A stretch of 64,000 nucleotides of DNA. It comes from CAZSBB01 sp964605235 (GTDB taxonomy: Bacteria > Planctomycetota > Phycisphaerae > Phycisphaerales > Phycisphaeraceae). Shown one piece after another: positions 9,421 to 18,044 of this stretch (positions are counted from its first letter, which is position 1; each line of letters opens with the position of its first letter). A model generated the notes under the pieces. The model was not told where the DNA came from. It made no database searches and was given only the letters and a program-made list of their open reading frames with translations. The translations under genes were made by a program, and so were the position numbers. Location of the stretch: the NCBI GenBank assembly GCA_964605235.1, contig CAZSBB010000032.1:1-64000 (forward strand). The letters run 5' to 3'.

Positions 9421-9449
9421 TTGACCCGCGCGACCCGGGCGGTTACCAT
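9421..9449 (+). promoter_or_regulatory. Sigma-70-type promoter of the third prepilin gene
   Basis: TTGACC at 9421-9426 and TACCAT at 9444-9449 are separated by exactly 17 bases. The start codon follows 48 bases after the -10 box. Confidence 0.55.
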
Positions 9450-9497
9450 CCATACCAACACCTGCTGCCGTTACCCGCCTGCCCCAGGAGTGCCGCC

Positions 9498-10391
9498 ATG
9501 CTCTTTCGCCCGCCCTGTGGTTCTGCCGGCCCCGAGCGCCATTTCGCCTTTACGCTCATCGAGTTGCTGGTGGTCATCAGCATCATTTCCCTGCTGGTGG
9601 CGATTCTGCTGCCGGCGCTGGCGAGCGCACGGACGGCAGCGCGGCGATCGGTCTGTCTGACCGGCGCGCGCCAGACGCTCATTGCCGCCCTCGCGTACGC
9701 CACCGATGAGCGCGAGTACTATCCCAGCGGCACCTCAACCGCCGGCTATCACAGCGTGCTGACCGCGCGCCAGTATCTGCCGCAGATCACCTTCATCGCC
9801 AAGGGCGGCTGCCCCTATGGCCCGACGACTTACGTCAACTCCTCCGGCGATCCGCTGCGCACCGGCATCACCCCGGCCAGCAGTTACGCGGCGCGGGTCA
9901 GTTACGGACTCAACGGCATCCTGCAGGCGGGCTGGGGCAAACCCGTCACCGGCAAGCCCTACACCCAGAACGGCAGCACCGGCGCTTCCTGGTGCATGTA
10001 TGGTCCCCAGCGCACGATCATGTCCCGCGCCCAGCGGCATGCTTCCCGACTGGGCGTCATCTTCTGCAGTCCCACCGCCTGGGACACTTCCTCCAACAGC
10101 CGCGCTGACGCCTTCTATCGCCCCTTGCTGCATGTGCTGGGGTACACCACCTCCACCAGCTTCGCGCCCGACATCAACCAGCTACGTCATGAGGGCCAGG
10201 GGTTGCCGGTGGCGCTGGCGGATGGACATGGGCAATGGCTGGAAGCGGAGGAGTTGACTGGCGCCGATCCCGCCTATCCCTTGTTGACGCCGTTGCCCTG
10301 GTATCGCAACTACACCAGTGGAACCAGCATTCCCATCGTGTCGCTCAACAGCCTTTATGATGGCGTCGGTGCGACCCTGCTGGATGACTGA
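9498..10391 (+). CDS. Prepilin-like protein (copy 3, variant C-terminal motif)
   Basis: A 297-residue protein with a class III prepilin signal at residues 15-45 (HFAFTLIELLVVISIISLLV). The leader is longer than in the two minus-strand copies. The C-terminal signature reads HEGQGLPVALADGHG, with ten residues between His and Asp-Gly instead of nine. The rest of the protein is only distantly related to copies 1 and 2. CAGGAG lies 8 bases before the ATG at 9498. A promoter at 9421-9449 and repeated boxes precede it, and a LacI-family gene follows after 41 bases, so the pair may form one regulated unit. Confidence 0.85.
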   Translation: MLFRPPCGSAGPERHFAFTLIELLVVISIISLLVAILLPALASARTAARRSVCLTGARQTLIAALAYATDEREYYPSGTSTAGYHSVLTARQYLPQITFIAKGGCPYGPTTYVNSSGDPLRTGITPASSYAARVSYGLNGILQAGWGKPVTGKPYTQNGSTGASWCMYGPQRTIMSRAQRHASRLGVIFCSPTAWDTSSNSRADAFYRPLLHVLGYTTSTSFAPDINQLRHEGQGLPVALADGHGQWLEAEELTGADPAYPLLTPLPWYRNYTSGTSIPIVSLNSLYDGVGATLLDD

Positions 10392-10432
10392 GTCCGACCA
10401 CGGCGTGACTTCTGCGCTGAAAGGCGAGTTTT

Positions 10433-11485
10433 ATGCCGACCAGCCCTGCCTCGGTGGGTTCCACGCGGGTGTTGTTGCGCGACGTCGCGCGGCGGACGCG
10501 GTTGTCGCTGGCGACGGTGAGCATGGCGCTGTCGGATCATCCCGACATCAGTGCCGCCACCAAGCAGCATGTGCGTCAGGTCAGCCGGGCGCTGGGCTAT
10601 CGCCGGCGCGGCCGGGCGGCGCGCGGCGAGGTGGCGGCGCGGCTGCGGCGGCTGGGCCTGCTGGTGGTCGGCGCTTCCCTGAGTGAACCCAGCTACGCCG
10701 CCCTGCTCCAGGGGCTGGGGGTCGAAGCCCAGCGGCTCGAAGCCCGACTGGAACTGGCAGCCGTGGAAAGCAGCGAACCGCAGGTGGCGATTCCCGCCGC
10801 CCTGCGCCTGGCGGAACAGGTCGACGCCACTCTGCTGATCGGCTACGTCGGACAGGCGCTGCTCGAAGCGCTGGTGGCGGCGCATCGCCAGTGCCTGGTG
10901 ATCGGCCACGTGCTCAATCAGCCGCATGAATTGCCGGTGGCGCAGGTCGCCCGGGTCGCGCCCGACGATCTGGCGATGGGTCGGCTGGCGACAGGTGTGA
11001 TGCTGGCGGCCGGGCACCAGCGGGTGGGCTTCATCTGCGAAGTGCTGCCGCCAGGCTTGTCGCACTGGCGCTGGCTGATGGGCTATCGCATGGCGCACGA
11101 TGATCTGGGCATTCCGGTGGACCCCCAGCTGATTCACGTCTCCGGGTACGCCACTTCCGGCGGAGCTCCCGCTGCGGCGCACTACGCCAGGCTGGCGCAT
11201 GCGCCCACGGCCGTGGTGGCGCCCGACGCGCCGATCGTGGCGAGCTTTCTCACCGCCAGTTCTGCGCTGGGTAAGCCGTATCCCCGCACCGCGGTGGTCG
11301 CCGGCGCCGATCCGCAGCGCTGCGCCAGCGTGGGGCTGAGCAATGTGCCGATGGTTTACGTGGACCCGCAGCGACTGGTGCGCGCCGCCAGCGACTGGTT
11401 GGGCCGCGAGTCGAGTGAAACGCCCGAGGGAGTGAGCGTGCAGTTGCAGCCGGAGTATGCGAACCTGCCCGCGCCCCAACGCTGA
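10433..11485 (+). CDS. LacI-family transcriptional regulator
   Basis: A 350-residue protein with a LacI-type helix-turn-helix at residues 13-60 (VLLRDVARRTRLSLATVSMALSDHPDISAATKQ is split by the turn), then the hinge LGYRRRGR and a periplasmic-binding-protein-like sensor domain. AAAGGCGAG precedes the ATG. It is downstream of the third prepilin gene on the same strand and converges with trpS. LacI proteins normally bind a sugar-type effector; none can be named here. A 6-bp hairpin (GCTGGC/GCCAGC, 11488-11505) sits between the convergent genes but lacks a T-run. Confidence 0.85.
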   Translation: MPTSPASVGSTRVLLRDVARRTRLSLATVSMALSDHPDISAATKQHVRQVSRALGYRRRGRAARGEVAARLRRLGLLVVGASLSEPSYAALLQGLGVEAQRLEARLELAAVESSEPQVAIPAALRLAEQVDATLLIGYVGQALLEALVAAHRQCLVIGHVLNQPHELPVAQVARVAPDDLAMGRLATGVMLAAGHQRVGFICEVLPPGLSHWRWLMGYRMAHDDLGIPVDPQLIHVSGYATSGGAPAAAHYARLAHAPTAVVAPDAPIVASFLTASSALGKPYPRTAVVAGADPQRCASVGLSNVPMVYVDPQRLVRAASDWLGRESSETPEGVSVQLQPEYANLPAPQR

Positions 11486-11538
11486 ATGCTGGCGATGCTG
11501 CCAGCGCTGTGTGACAGCAACTGAGCGCCATCACGCCC

Positions 11539-12540
11539 TCAATTCGCAGGCGTCAGCCGATAGCGTGAAGCGCCCAATCCCGCCGCCTGCCGCGCCTTGT
11601 CCAGCACGACGCTGACTTTCGCCTGGGCGTGATCCGCGCCTTGGCGCAGCACCTGATCCACATAACCGGGGTCCGCCAGCAATTCGCCGCGCCGGGTGCG
11701 GGCTTCGGCAAAGGTATCCAGCACCAGTTCGAACAGCGCCTGTTTGGCGTCGCCATAACCCATGCCGCCGGCGCGGTAACGCTGCGCCAAAGCTGCGGTC
11801 CGCGGATCGTCTGCGCCCGCCACCGCGCGGAAAATCTGGAACACCGTGCACTGGTCCGGGTCCTTCGCATCCGCCACGCCCAGCGAGTCGGTGACGATCT
11901 TCATGATCCGTTTGCGCAGCGGCTTTTCCGCCATGAACGGATCAATGGTGTTGTCGTAGCTCTTGCTCATCTTCTGCCCGTCAACGCCCGGCAGCACGCC
12001 GGCGTCGGGACGAACCAGAATCTCCGGCAAGCGAAAGACTTCACCGAATTGCCGGTTGAAGTTTTCCGCCAGATCGCGGGTGATCTCCACATGCTGCCGC
12101 TGGTCCTCGCCCACCGGCACCAGGTCGGGATCGACGCTCAGAATGTCCGCCGCCTGCAGGATGGGATAGGTGTACAGCCCGATGTTGGGCGCCAGGCCGC
12201 GGGCGATCTTGTCCTTGAAGCTGGTCGCCTTGTCCATCAGCGACTTGGGGCACACGCACGAGAGCAGCCAGGTCAGCTCGGCAACCTGCGGCACATCATG
12301 CTGGAGATAGATGTTGGTCCGCGCGGGGTCGAGCCCGAAAGCGAGGTAGTCAATGACGACCTGGCGGATGTTGGCGTTGAGCACCGCGCCGTCGCGCACG
12401 GAGGTCAGCGCGTGATAGCTGGCGACGAAGATGAACATCTCGTGGTTCTGCTGCATCTGCACGAACTGGCGGATGGCGCCCGCCCAGTTGCCCAGATGCA
12501 GCTGACCGGAGGGTTGGATGCCGGAGAGGACGCGTTTCAT
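11539..12540 (-). CDS. trpS: Tryptophanyl-tRNA synthetase
   Basis: A 333-residue class I aminoacyl-tRNA synthetase, the usual length for bacterial TrpRS. PSGQLHLGNWAGAI near residue 10 is the HIGH-type motif, and GQKMSKSYDNTI is the KMSKS loop. It charges tRNA-Trp in the cytoplasm. The gene follows trpF after 27 bases and uvrD lies before that, all on the minus strand, so the three are probably cotranscribed. Confidence 0.95.
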   Translation of the reverse strand: MKRVLSGIQPSGQLHLGNWAGAIRQFVQMQQNHEMFIFVASYHALTSVRDGAVLNANIRQVVIDYLAFGLDPARTNIYLQHDVPQVAELTWLLSCVCPKSLMDKATSFKDKIARGLAPNIGLYTYPILQAADILSVDPDLVPVGEDQRQHVEITRDLAENFNRQFGEVFRLPEILVRPDAGVLPGVDGQKMSKSYDNTIDPFMAEKPLRKRIMKIVTDSLGVADAKDPDQCTVFQIFRAVAGADDPRTAALAQRYRAGGMGYGDAKQALFELVLDTFAEARTRRGELLADPGYVDQVLRQGADHAQAKVSVVLDKARQAAGLGASRYRLTPAN

Positions 12541-12567
12541 GCGGGGGATTGTAGCGATCCGCCGGGG

Positions 12568-13206
12568 TTAGCAAACCGCCGCGCAAAAAGCCTGGATGAG
12601 CTGCGGGTCTTTCACCCCGCGCTGTCGTTCCACGCCGCTGGACACGTCCACGCCCCACGGCCGGACCTGGGCGATCGCCTGGGCGACGTTGTGCGGGTTC
12701 AGCCCGCCCGCCAGCAGCAGCGGGGGCCAGTCGGGCCGTTGCATCTGCGCCAGTTCCTGCCAGTTAAACGCCGCGCCGCCGCCGCCGGGCAGTGCCTCCG
12801 CCTGCGCCGGTGGGGTGTCGATCAGCAGGGCCGCGAGATTCGGACACTGAGTCCGCCAGCGCGCTGCTTCATCGGGCAGTTGGGGTCCAAACGGCAGCGC
12901 CTTGATGACCTTCAGCGGACGCAGTTCCTTCGCATACGCCGGCGACTCACTGCCATGCAGTTGCACGGTGCGCAGCCCCAGTTGCAGGGCGGTGTCGCGC
13001 ACCTGGGGAAACAAGCCATCGACGAACAGCGCGATCGGCTCGACGAACGCCGGCAGGGCGGCACTGATGCGCGCGGCGTCCTCCATCATCACCAGCCGCG
13101 GGGAGCGGGTCACGAACACCAGGCCCACCGCATCAGCACCGGCGCGGGCGGCGGTCAGCGCGTCTTCGACGTGGCGCACACCACAGATTTTGATGCGGGT
13201 TCGCAT
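12568..13206 (-). CDS. trpF: Phosphoribosylanthranilate isomerase
   Basis: A 212-residue TIM-barrel enzyme of tryptophan synthesis that isomerises phosphoribosylanthranilate. RIKICGVRHVEDALTAARAGADAVG at the N-terminus contains the catalytic-cysteine KICG motif. LLAGGLNPHNVAQAI and WGVDVSSGVE near the C-terminus form the phosphate-binding and closing strands. It stands apart from other trp biosynthesis genes and lies between uvrD and trpS. Confidence 0.94.
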   Translation of the reverse strand: MRTRIKICGVRHVEDALTAARAGADAVGLVFVTRSPRLVMMEDAARISAALPAFVEPIALFVDGLFPQVRDTALQLGLRTVQLHGSESPAYAKELRPLKVIKALPFGPQLPDEAARWRTQCPNLAALLIDTPPAQAEALPGGGGAAFNWQELAQMQRPDWPPLLLAGGLNPHNVAQAIAQVRPWGVDVSSGVERQRGVKDPQLIQAFCAAVC

Positions 13207-13236
13207 GGGGTTCAGCTCCGGCAGTTCATGCCAGCG

Positions 13237-15561
13237 TCAATTCTCCACCCGTTCGAGTTTGGTGTACTGCAGCACCAGATTCTTCACGCCCAGGCGATTG
13301 AACTCCACCCGGGCGCGGGTGTGCGAATGGCCGGGGGTGACGGTGACCACGCGCCCGACGCCAAATTGCGGATGGCGCACCATGGTGCCGGGGGGGAACT
13401 CCGCCGCCAGACCTTCCGCGGCATCACGCTGACGCTGGCTGATGGACTGCAACAGCTCCGCGCGGGTGGCGCCGGTGCGCAGGGCGCTGACCCCGGCCGG
13501 CGTGCCCAGCGGTTCATCATCCAAATCCTCGGATTGGATGGTTTCACTGGGCAATTCCTGCAGAAACCGGCTGGGAATGCTGGCGTTGAGCGTGCCGAAG
13601 TGCGTGCGCCGGCGGGTGTGCGTCAGGGTCAGGCCGCGCATCGCGCGGGTGATGCCCACGAACATCAGCCGGCGTTCTTCCTCGATGCCGTTCTCCTCCA
13701 GCGCCCGCTGGTGGGGCAGCAGGCCTTCCTCGCAACCGAGGATTGCCACCACCGGAAACTCCAACCCCTTGGCGGCATGCAGGGTCATGAGCGTCACCGA
13801 GCCGTCGCCGGCTTCGAGTCCATCGATGTCGCTGATGAGGGCGATCTGTTCGAGATAGCCGGTCAGCTTCTGTCCCAGCGTCAGCAGCGCCGGCTCGCCG
13901 GTCTGCGCGTCGATCTCCTGCAGCGCATCGTCTTCATACTGCTGGGCGCTGCTGACCAATTCGCCCAGGTTTTCCAGGCGGTCGCCATCCACATCGGTGT
14001 TGTCTTTGCGGTAATGCTCTTCCAGTCCCGACTCGCGCAGCACCTGTTCCAGCAGGCTGCGCAGCGTCAAGGTCGGGTCCTGGCTGGGCAGCAGGCCTTC
14101 CTGATGCAAGCCCGCGGCACTGCGCCAGTCATCGAGTTGCTGGGCGAACTGGCGCACGCTCTGCACCGCGCGTTTGGTCAGGCTGGCGACCGGCTCGGGC
14201 GCGTGGATCACTTCGTCGAGCGTCTGCCCGGTGGTGACGGCATGGGCCTGCATCGCCTTGACGGTGTTGTTGCTGATGCCGCGCGCCGGCAGGTTGATGA
14301 TGCGCGACAGGTTGACTTCATCGGCGGGGTTGGCGATGACCCGCAGGTACGCCAGCGTGTCTTTGACTTCCTTGCGTTCAAAGAACGCCGTGCCGCGCAC
14401 CACCTGGTAGGGAATCCGCGCCAGCCGCAGGGCGTCTTCAATCACGCGGCTCAAACTGTTGGTGCGGTAGAACACGGCAAAACCGGACCACGGCACGTTG
14501 TGCTGCTCGTGCCAGCGCTGGAACTGACTGACCACCCAGTTGGCTTCGGTGCGTTCGTCGGCACAGCGCACCACGTTGACTGCCGCGCCCGATTCATTCT
14601 CCGTCCACAGCGCTTTGTGTCGCCGGCGGGTGTTGTTGCGGATCAAGCCGTCGGCGGCGGCGAGGATGTGCCCGGTGCTGCGGTAGTTCTGCTCCAGGCG
14701 CACAATGCGGGCGTCGGGATAGTGCTGTTCGAATTCCAGAATGTTGCCCAGGTTCGCCCCGCGCCAGCCGTAGATGGATTGGTCGGGATCGCCCGTGACG
14801 CACAGGTTGGCGAAGCCCGGCCCCGCCAGCGCCGACGCCAGCACGAACTGCGCGTGATTGGTGTCCTGGTACTCATCCACCAGCACATAGCGGTAGCGGC
14901 TGCGCATTTCCTCGAGCAGGTCGGGATACTTTTTGACCAGCCCCAGGGTCTTGAGCAGCAGGTCGTCAAAGTCCAATGCGTTGCTCTGGGCCATCATCTC
15001 CTGATATTTGACGTACACGTCCGCAACCTTGCGGCTGTAGTAGTCGCGGGCGAGTTCTTTGTACCCCTGAGCATCGAGCAATTCATTCTTGGCGCTGCTG
15101 ATGCTGTTGAGCACCTTGGCGGGCGAGAAATTGCTCTGGCTGATTTCCAGCAGTTCCAGGGCGCGTTTGACCACGCGCTGCTGGTCGGAGGTGTCGTAGA
15201 TGACGAAGGTCGGCGCCAGGCCGATGCGCTGGGCGTAGAACCGCAGCGTGCGGGCGCAGAAGCTGTGAAAAGTGGCGACGGTGGTCGCCTTCGCCTGTCG
15301 GGCGGAGACGAGCGTGCCGACGCGCTCGAGCATTTCGCCGGCCGCTTTGTTGGTGAAGGTGATCGCCAGCACATGCCACGGCGGCACATCGTGACGCTGG
15401 ATCAGGTACGCGATCCGCCGGGTGATGACGCGCGTCTTCCCGGAGCCCGGCCCCGCCAGCACCAGCAGCGGGCCGTCCTTGTGCGTCACCGCGTCACGTT
15501 GTGGTTCGGTGAGATCCGCCAGCAGGGGATCGCGCTCAGGATCAAGCTTCAACTCGGACAT
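13237..15561 (-). CDS. uvrD: UvrD/PcrA-type DNA helicase
   Basis: A 774-residue superfamily-1A helicase with a full motif set: VLAGPGSGKT (I), LAITFTNKAAGEM (Ia), VLVDEYQDTNHAQF (II), GDPDQSIYGWRG (III), EQNYRST (IV), TLMTLHAAKGLEFPVV (V) and FVGITRA (VI). The C-terminal GTMVRHPQFGVGRVV segment resembles the PcrA Tudor-like tail that contacts RNA polymerase. Roles known for the family are nucleotide-excision and mismatch repair and removal of transcription blocks. Start 15559-15561 was chosen as the last Met before the conserved region; two nearby Met codons upstream are possible. The ribosome site is weak. Confidence 0.93.
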   Translation of the reverse strand: MSELKLDPERDPLLADLTEPQRDAVTHKDGPLLVLAGPGSGKTRVITRRIAYLIQRHDVPPWHVLAITFTNKAAGEMLERVGTLVSARQAKATTVATFHSFCARTLRFYAQRIGLAPTFVIYDTSDQQRVVKRALELLEISQSNFSPAKVLNSISSAKNELLDAQGYKELARDYYSRKVADVYVKYQEMMAQSNALDFDDLLLKTLGLVKKYPDLLEEMRSRYRYVLVDEYQDTNHAQFVLASALAGPGFANLCVTGDPDQSIYGWRGANLGNILEFEQHYPDARIVRLEQNYRSTGHILAAADGLIRNNTRRRHKALWTENESGAAVNVVRCADERTEANWVVSQFQRWHEQHNVPWSGFAVFYRTNSLSRVIEDALRLARIPYQVVRGTAFFERKEVKDTLAYLRVIANPADEVNLSRIINLPARGISNNTVKAMQAHAVTTGQTLDEVIHAPEPVASLTKRAVQSVRQFAQQLDDWRSAAGLHQEGLLPSQDPTLTLRSLLEQVLRESGLEEHYRKDNTDVDGDRLENLGELVSSAQQYEDDALQEIDAQTGEPALLTLGQKLTGYLEQIALISDIDGLEAGDGSVTLMTLHAAKGLEFPVVAILGCEEGLLPHQRALEENGIEEERRLMFVGITRAMRGLTLTHTRRRTHFGTLNASIPSRFLQELPSETIQSEDLDDEPLGTPAGVSALRTGATRAELLQSISQRQRDAAEGLAAEFPPGTMVRHPQFGVGRVVTVTPGHSHTRARVEFNRLGVKNLVLQYTKLERVEN

Positions 15562-15604
15562 AGCGCTCATCATAGCAGCACGGTGCGGATGCTCGACCGT
15601 ATGC

Positions 15605-15787
15605 ACGAGCCGGAAGCGTCAGCGACGGGTAGAGCGCACGCCAGCGGAATAAATCCCGATGAACCACCGGCGCTGGCGCGCTGCACGTTGGACAGGCACA
15701 CGCCGGCATGGTCGTCACGCGCGCTGGCGAGATGCGTGGTTTGCTGCCATGCGGGCGCGTAGCCCGTCGCTGACGCTTCCGGCTCGT
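15605..15787. repeat. REP1 inverted pair
   Basis: Two perfect 25-base copies face each other at 15605-15629 (ACGAGCCGGAAGCGTCAGCG, then ACGGG) and 15763-15787, 133 bases apart. The interior has no supported gene. Same unit as at 118, 23.6 and 35.3 kb. Confidence 0.85.
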
Positions 15788-15817
15788 TGCGGAGATGTCT
15801 GGGCTGAGAACACGCCG

Positions 15818-16516
15818 TCAGTTGACCGCCAGGCCATCGACGATCGCCCCGCGCTCATGCCGGCGCGCCAGCGCCAGGGTGTAGCGCGTCTGCGCCAGGT
15901 ACTGCGCCAGCCAGAGCGCGCGCTGGCGCGGGTCTGCCTGCGCCAGGAGCTGATAGCGCGTCTCGGTGTCCAGTTGCAGAGCCAGCCCCGCCAGGTCCAC
16001 CAGCGCTTCCGTTGGCAGGTCGGAGCTGGCGCAGTTCTGCAGGGCCGCCATGCCCGCCAGCGGATGCAGCGCCGGGTCCGCCAGCAACTGGTCCAGCAAC
16101 GTCCGTGTGGGCGCCAGTTCCTGGTCCGTGCAATCGGGGTTTGCTTCCAATGGGTCCAGCAGCGCCCGGCGATAGGGCAGCCCCTCAGCGGGCAGTTCCT
16201 CGTCAATCACCGCGCGACACACGCCGTGCAGGAGAATGAGGTAGCGGCCATCTGGCGTGCGTTCATGGCGCGTCACATAGCCGATGCACACCACCGGGCG
16301 CAGCGGCGGGCGACCTTCATAATTCTTGCGCCAATCGTCGCCGGCAAAGAGCGCCAACGCCACCAGCCGCGCGCCATGCAGCACGTCCGCCATCATCTGC
16401 CGATAGCGCGGCTCAAACAGATGCAGCGGCGCGGCGCCGTGCGGCAGCAGGACGCACGAAGGCAGGGGAAACAGGGCGATGGGTTGATCAAAGTCGATTT
16501 GCACAGCCTGAGCCAT
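15818..16516 (-). CDS. LON-type substrate-binding domain protein
   Basis: A 232-residue protein matching the N-terminal PUA-like domain of Lon protease: IALFPLPSCVLLPHGAAPLHLFEPRYRQMM near residue 10, then GRPPLRPVVCIGYVTRHERTPDGRYLILLHGVCRAVI. It has no AAA+ or protease domain, so it is one of the free-standing LON-domain proteins whose function is not established. The start at 16514-16516 follows CGGAGC. It is 50 bases downstream of the serine acetyltransferase gene on the same strand. Confidence 0.85.
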   Translation of the reverse strand: MAQAVQIDFDQPIALFPLPSCVLLPHGAAPLHLFEPRYRQMMADVLHGARLVALALFAGDDWRKNYEGRPPLRPVVCIGYVTRHERTPDGRYLILLHGVCRAVIDEELPAEGLPYRRALLDPLEANPDCTDQELAPTRTLLDQLLADPALHPLAGMAALQNCASSDLPTEALVDLAGLALQLDTETRYQLLAQADPRQRALWLAQYLAQTRYTLALARRHERGAIVDGLAVN

Positions 16517-16566
16517 GGCGGATGCTCCGGCATGATGGTAGGCGCGCCAGCCGGCCGAATCCTCGG

Positions 16567-17571
16567 TCACTGGCCCGCCGGGGCGGCATCGGCGGGGGCG
16601 GCCGGCTCGCCGGTGCTGGGGCGGCGGCGTTTCTGCGGGCGCAGGTCGATTTCCTGCTCCTTGAGCGTCACGGTGTGCCACGCCGGGATGGATTTGGTGA
16701 GGAACACCGACCCGCCGATGGTGCAGCCGTCGCCGATGGTGATGTCGCCCAGGATGATGGCGCCGCCGTAGATGGTGACCTCATTGCCAATGGTCGGATG
16801 GCGTTTGCAGCCGCGCCACGCCTGCCCGCCGCGGGTGGACAGCGCGCCGAGGGTGACGCCCTGGTAGACCTTGACATGGTGGCCGATGACGCTGGTTTCA
16901 CCGATGACCACGCCGGTGCCATGGTCGATGAAGAAGCTCGGGCCGATGGTCGCGCCGGGGTGGATGTCGATGCCGGTCTCGTTGTGGGCGTACTCGCTCA
17001 TGATGCGCGCCAGCAGCGGCACACCCAGTTCATGGACCGCATGAGCGATGCGATGGATGAAGATGGCGTCGATGCCGGGGTAGCAGAAGATGGTTTCATC
17101 GGTGCTGACCGCCGCGGGGTCGCCGTCGAACGCCGCCTGCACATCGGTCGCCAGCAGGGCGCGCAGGTCGGGGATGCGCTGGAGCAATTGGTCGCTGAGC
17201 TCGGCGGCGCGGCGGTCGCAGTGGTCGCAACTGTCGCCGCTGCCGCGCTGCTCGCGGTTTTCGCCGTAGCGCAGGGATTGGCGCACCTGTTCGTACAGCT
17301 TGCCGCGGGTCTGGTTGACCAGATCGCCGACGTGGAAGCGGATGCTTTCGGTGGTGAGTCGCTGGTCGTCGAAGAAGCCGGGGAACATCAGCCGGCGCAG
17401 CAGTTCAATGATCTCGATGGTGCGCACCCGGTTGGGCAGGAAGGTGGCGTCCAGATGCTGCATGCGGTCATCGGCGTGGTAGCTGGCGACGATGCTGTCC
17501 ACCAGCCCTTCGAGGAAACCGCCGCGGGCGGGGCCGGCCGGAGCAGGAGTGGTGGGGGCGTGGTCAGTCAT
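16567..17571 (-). CDS. cysE: Serine O-acetyltransferase, EpsC-like
   Basis: A 334-residue left-handed beta-helix acetyltransferase that makes O-acetylserine for cysteine synthesis. The catalytic region includes IDIHPGATIGPSFFIDHGTGVVIGET and VKVYQGVTLGAL, followed by HPTIGNEVTIYGGAIILG hexapeptide turns. An N-terminal helical domain of about 180 residues with CDHCDRR precedes it, as in the long planctomycete/EpsC-type forms. Its C-terminal tail is Arg-rich, then Ala/Pro-rich. A transcription terminator belonging to the upstream RNA gene lies about 100 bases before it. Confidence 0.88.
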   Translation of the reverse strand: MTDHAPTTPAPAGPARGGFLEGLVDSIVASYHADDRMQHLDATFLPNRVRTIEIIELLRRLMFPGFFDDQRLTTESIRFHVGDLVNQTRGKLYEQVRQSLRYGENREQRGSGDSCDHCDRRAAELSDQLLQRIPDLRALLATDVQAAFDGDPAAVSTDETIFCYPGIDAIFIHRIAHAVHELGVPLLARIMSEYAHNETGIDIHPGATIGPSFFIDHGTGVVIGETSVIGHHVKVYQGVTLGALSTRGGQAWRGCKRHPTIGNEVTIYGGAIILGDITIGDGCTIGGSVFLTKSIPAWHTVTLKEQEIDLRPQKRRRPSTGEPAAPADAAPAGQ

Positions 17572-17669
17572 GGGGTTGCCTTGTGCAATCGACGAGTCGA
17601 ACCGACGGGGCGTGCCGCAGCCGAAAAATAATGACCAGGCCGCGCCGCCGTGCGGAAATAGTAGCCAAC

Positions 17670-17698
17670 AAAAAACGGCCCGCCACGGGGGCGAGCCG
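17670..17698 (-). terminator. Intrinsic terminator of the structured RNA gene
   Basis: On the minus strand CGGCTCGCC and GGCGGGCCG form a 9-bp stem (one G-U) with a 5-base loop, followed by TTTTTT. Confidence 0.8.
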
Positions 17699-17971
17699 CT
17701 TGGTCAAAAAGAAAGCTTCCCATCCACGCTGGCCGGCCGGCGTTTCTTGCCCGAACCCCATGAACAGGTGGGTGCATCGCCGGGTCGTCGCAGTCTTCCA
17801 CTCAGAGGAGGCTTGACTTTAACGCCCGATACCAGCTCCCGTGGGGTTGGCATTACGGTTCGAGCCAAGATCAACACGCCGGGTGTCGCACCGCGTCGAT
17901 AAAGAAGCTTTTCTTTCAAAGAGCAGCGCCGGAATGCTCCCGCTGGCGAGCCGGTGCGCCGACGCTCATCG
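17670..17971 (-). ncRNA. Structured non-coding RNA gene, 6S-like candidate
   Basis: No convincing reading frame lies here, but promoter, fold and terminator line up on the minus strand. An extended -10 box (TGGTATAAT) sits at 17978-17986. Four long-range helices nest in order: 17904-17917 with 17712-17719; 17893-17900 with 17722-17729 (one mismatch); 17876-17882 with 17737-17743; and 17857-17869 with 17746-17757 (one bulge). An inner hairpin pairs 17848-17853 with 17829-17834. A 9-bp terminator stem (17676-17684 with 17690-17698) is followed by six T. The rod shape and GACTGCGACGAC (17784-17795), shared with proteobacterial 6S RNA, suggest 6S RNA, but the match is short. RNase P, tmRNA and SRP signatures were not found. 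Confidence 0.55.
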
Positions 17972-17977
17972 GTGCCC

Positions 17978-17986
17978 ATTATACCA
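17978..17986 (-). promoter_or_regulatory. Extended -10 promoter element of the RNA gene
   Basis: TGGTATAAT on the minus strand is a perfect extended -10 hexamer. No good -35 box stands at 17 bases; TTGGCG is 21 bases upstream, so the extended -10 probably compensates. Confidence 0.6.
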
Positions 17987-18044
17987 ACGGACCGCGAGAT
18001 TCCGCGCCAATCACATGGGAAAGCGATGAATCTGCCCAGGTCCG

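Noticed and set aside
11629..15762. A 1377-codon plus-strand open frame
   Set aside because: It lies across trpS, trpF and uvrD, all of which are firmly identified on the minus strand; the translation has no recognisable domain.
17704..17979. A 91-codon minus-strand frame within the structured RNA gene
   Set aside because: Its start codon is within a few bases of the expected transcription start, the composition is Arg/Gly/Ser-rich, and the helices span the region better than any coding reading.
17670..17990. tmRNA, RNase P RNA, SRP RNA or cobalamin riboswitch at this place
   Set aside because: No tRNA-like ends with a tag frame, no GAGGAAAGTCC or ACAGAAA blocks, no GGTCAGGTCCGGAAGGAAGC-type loop, and no B12 box were found.
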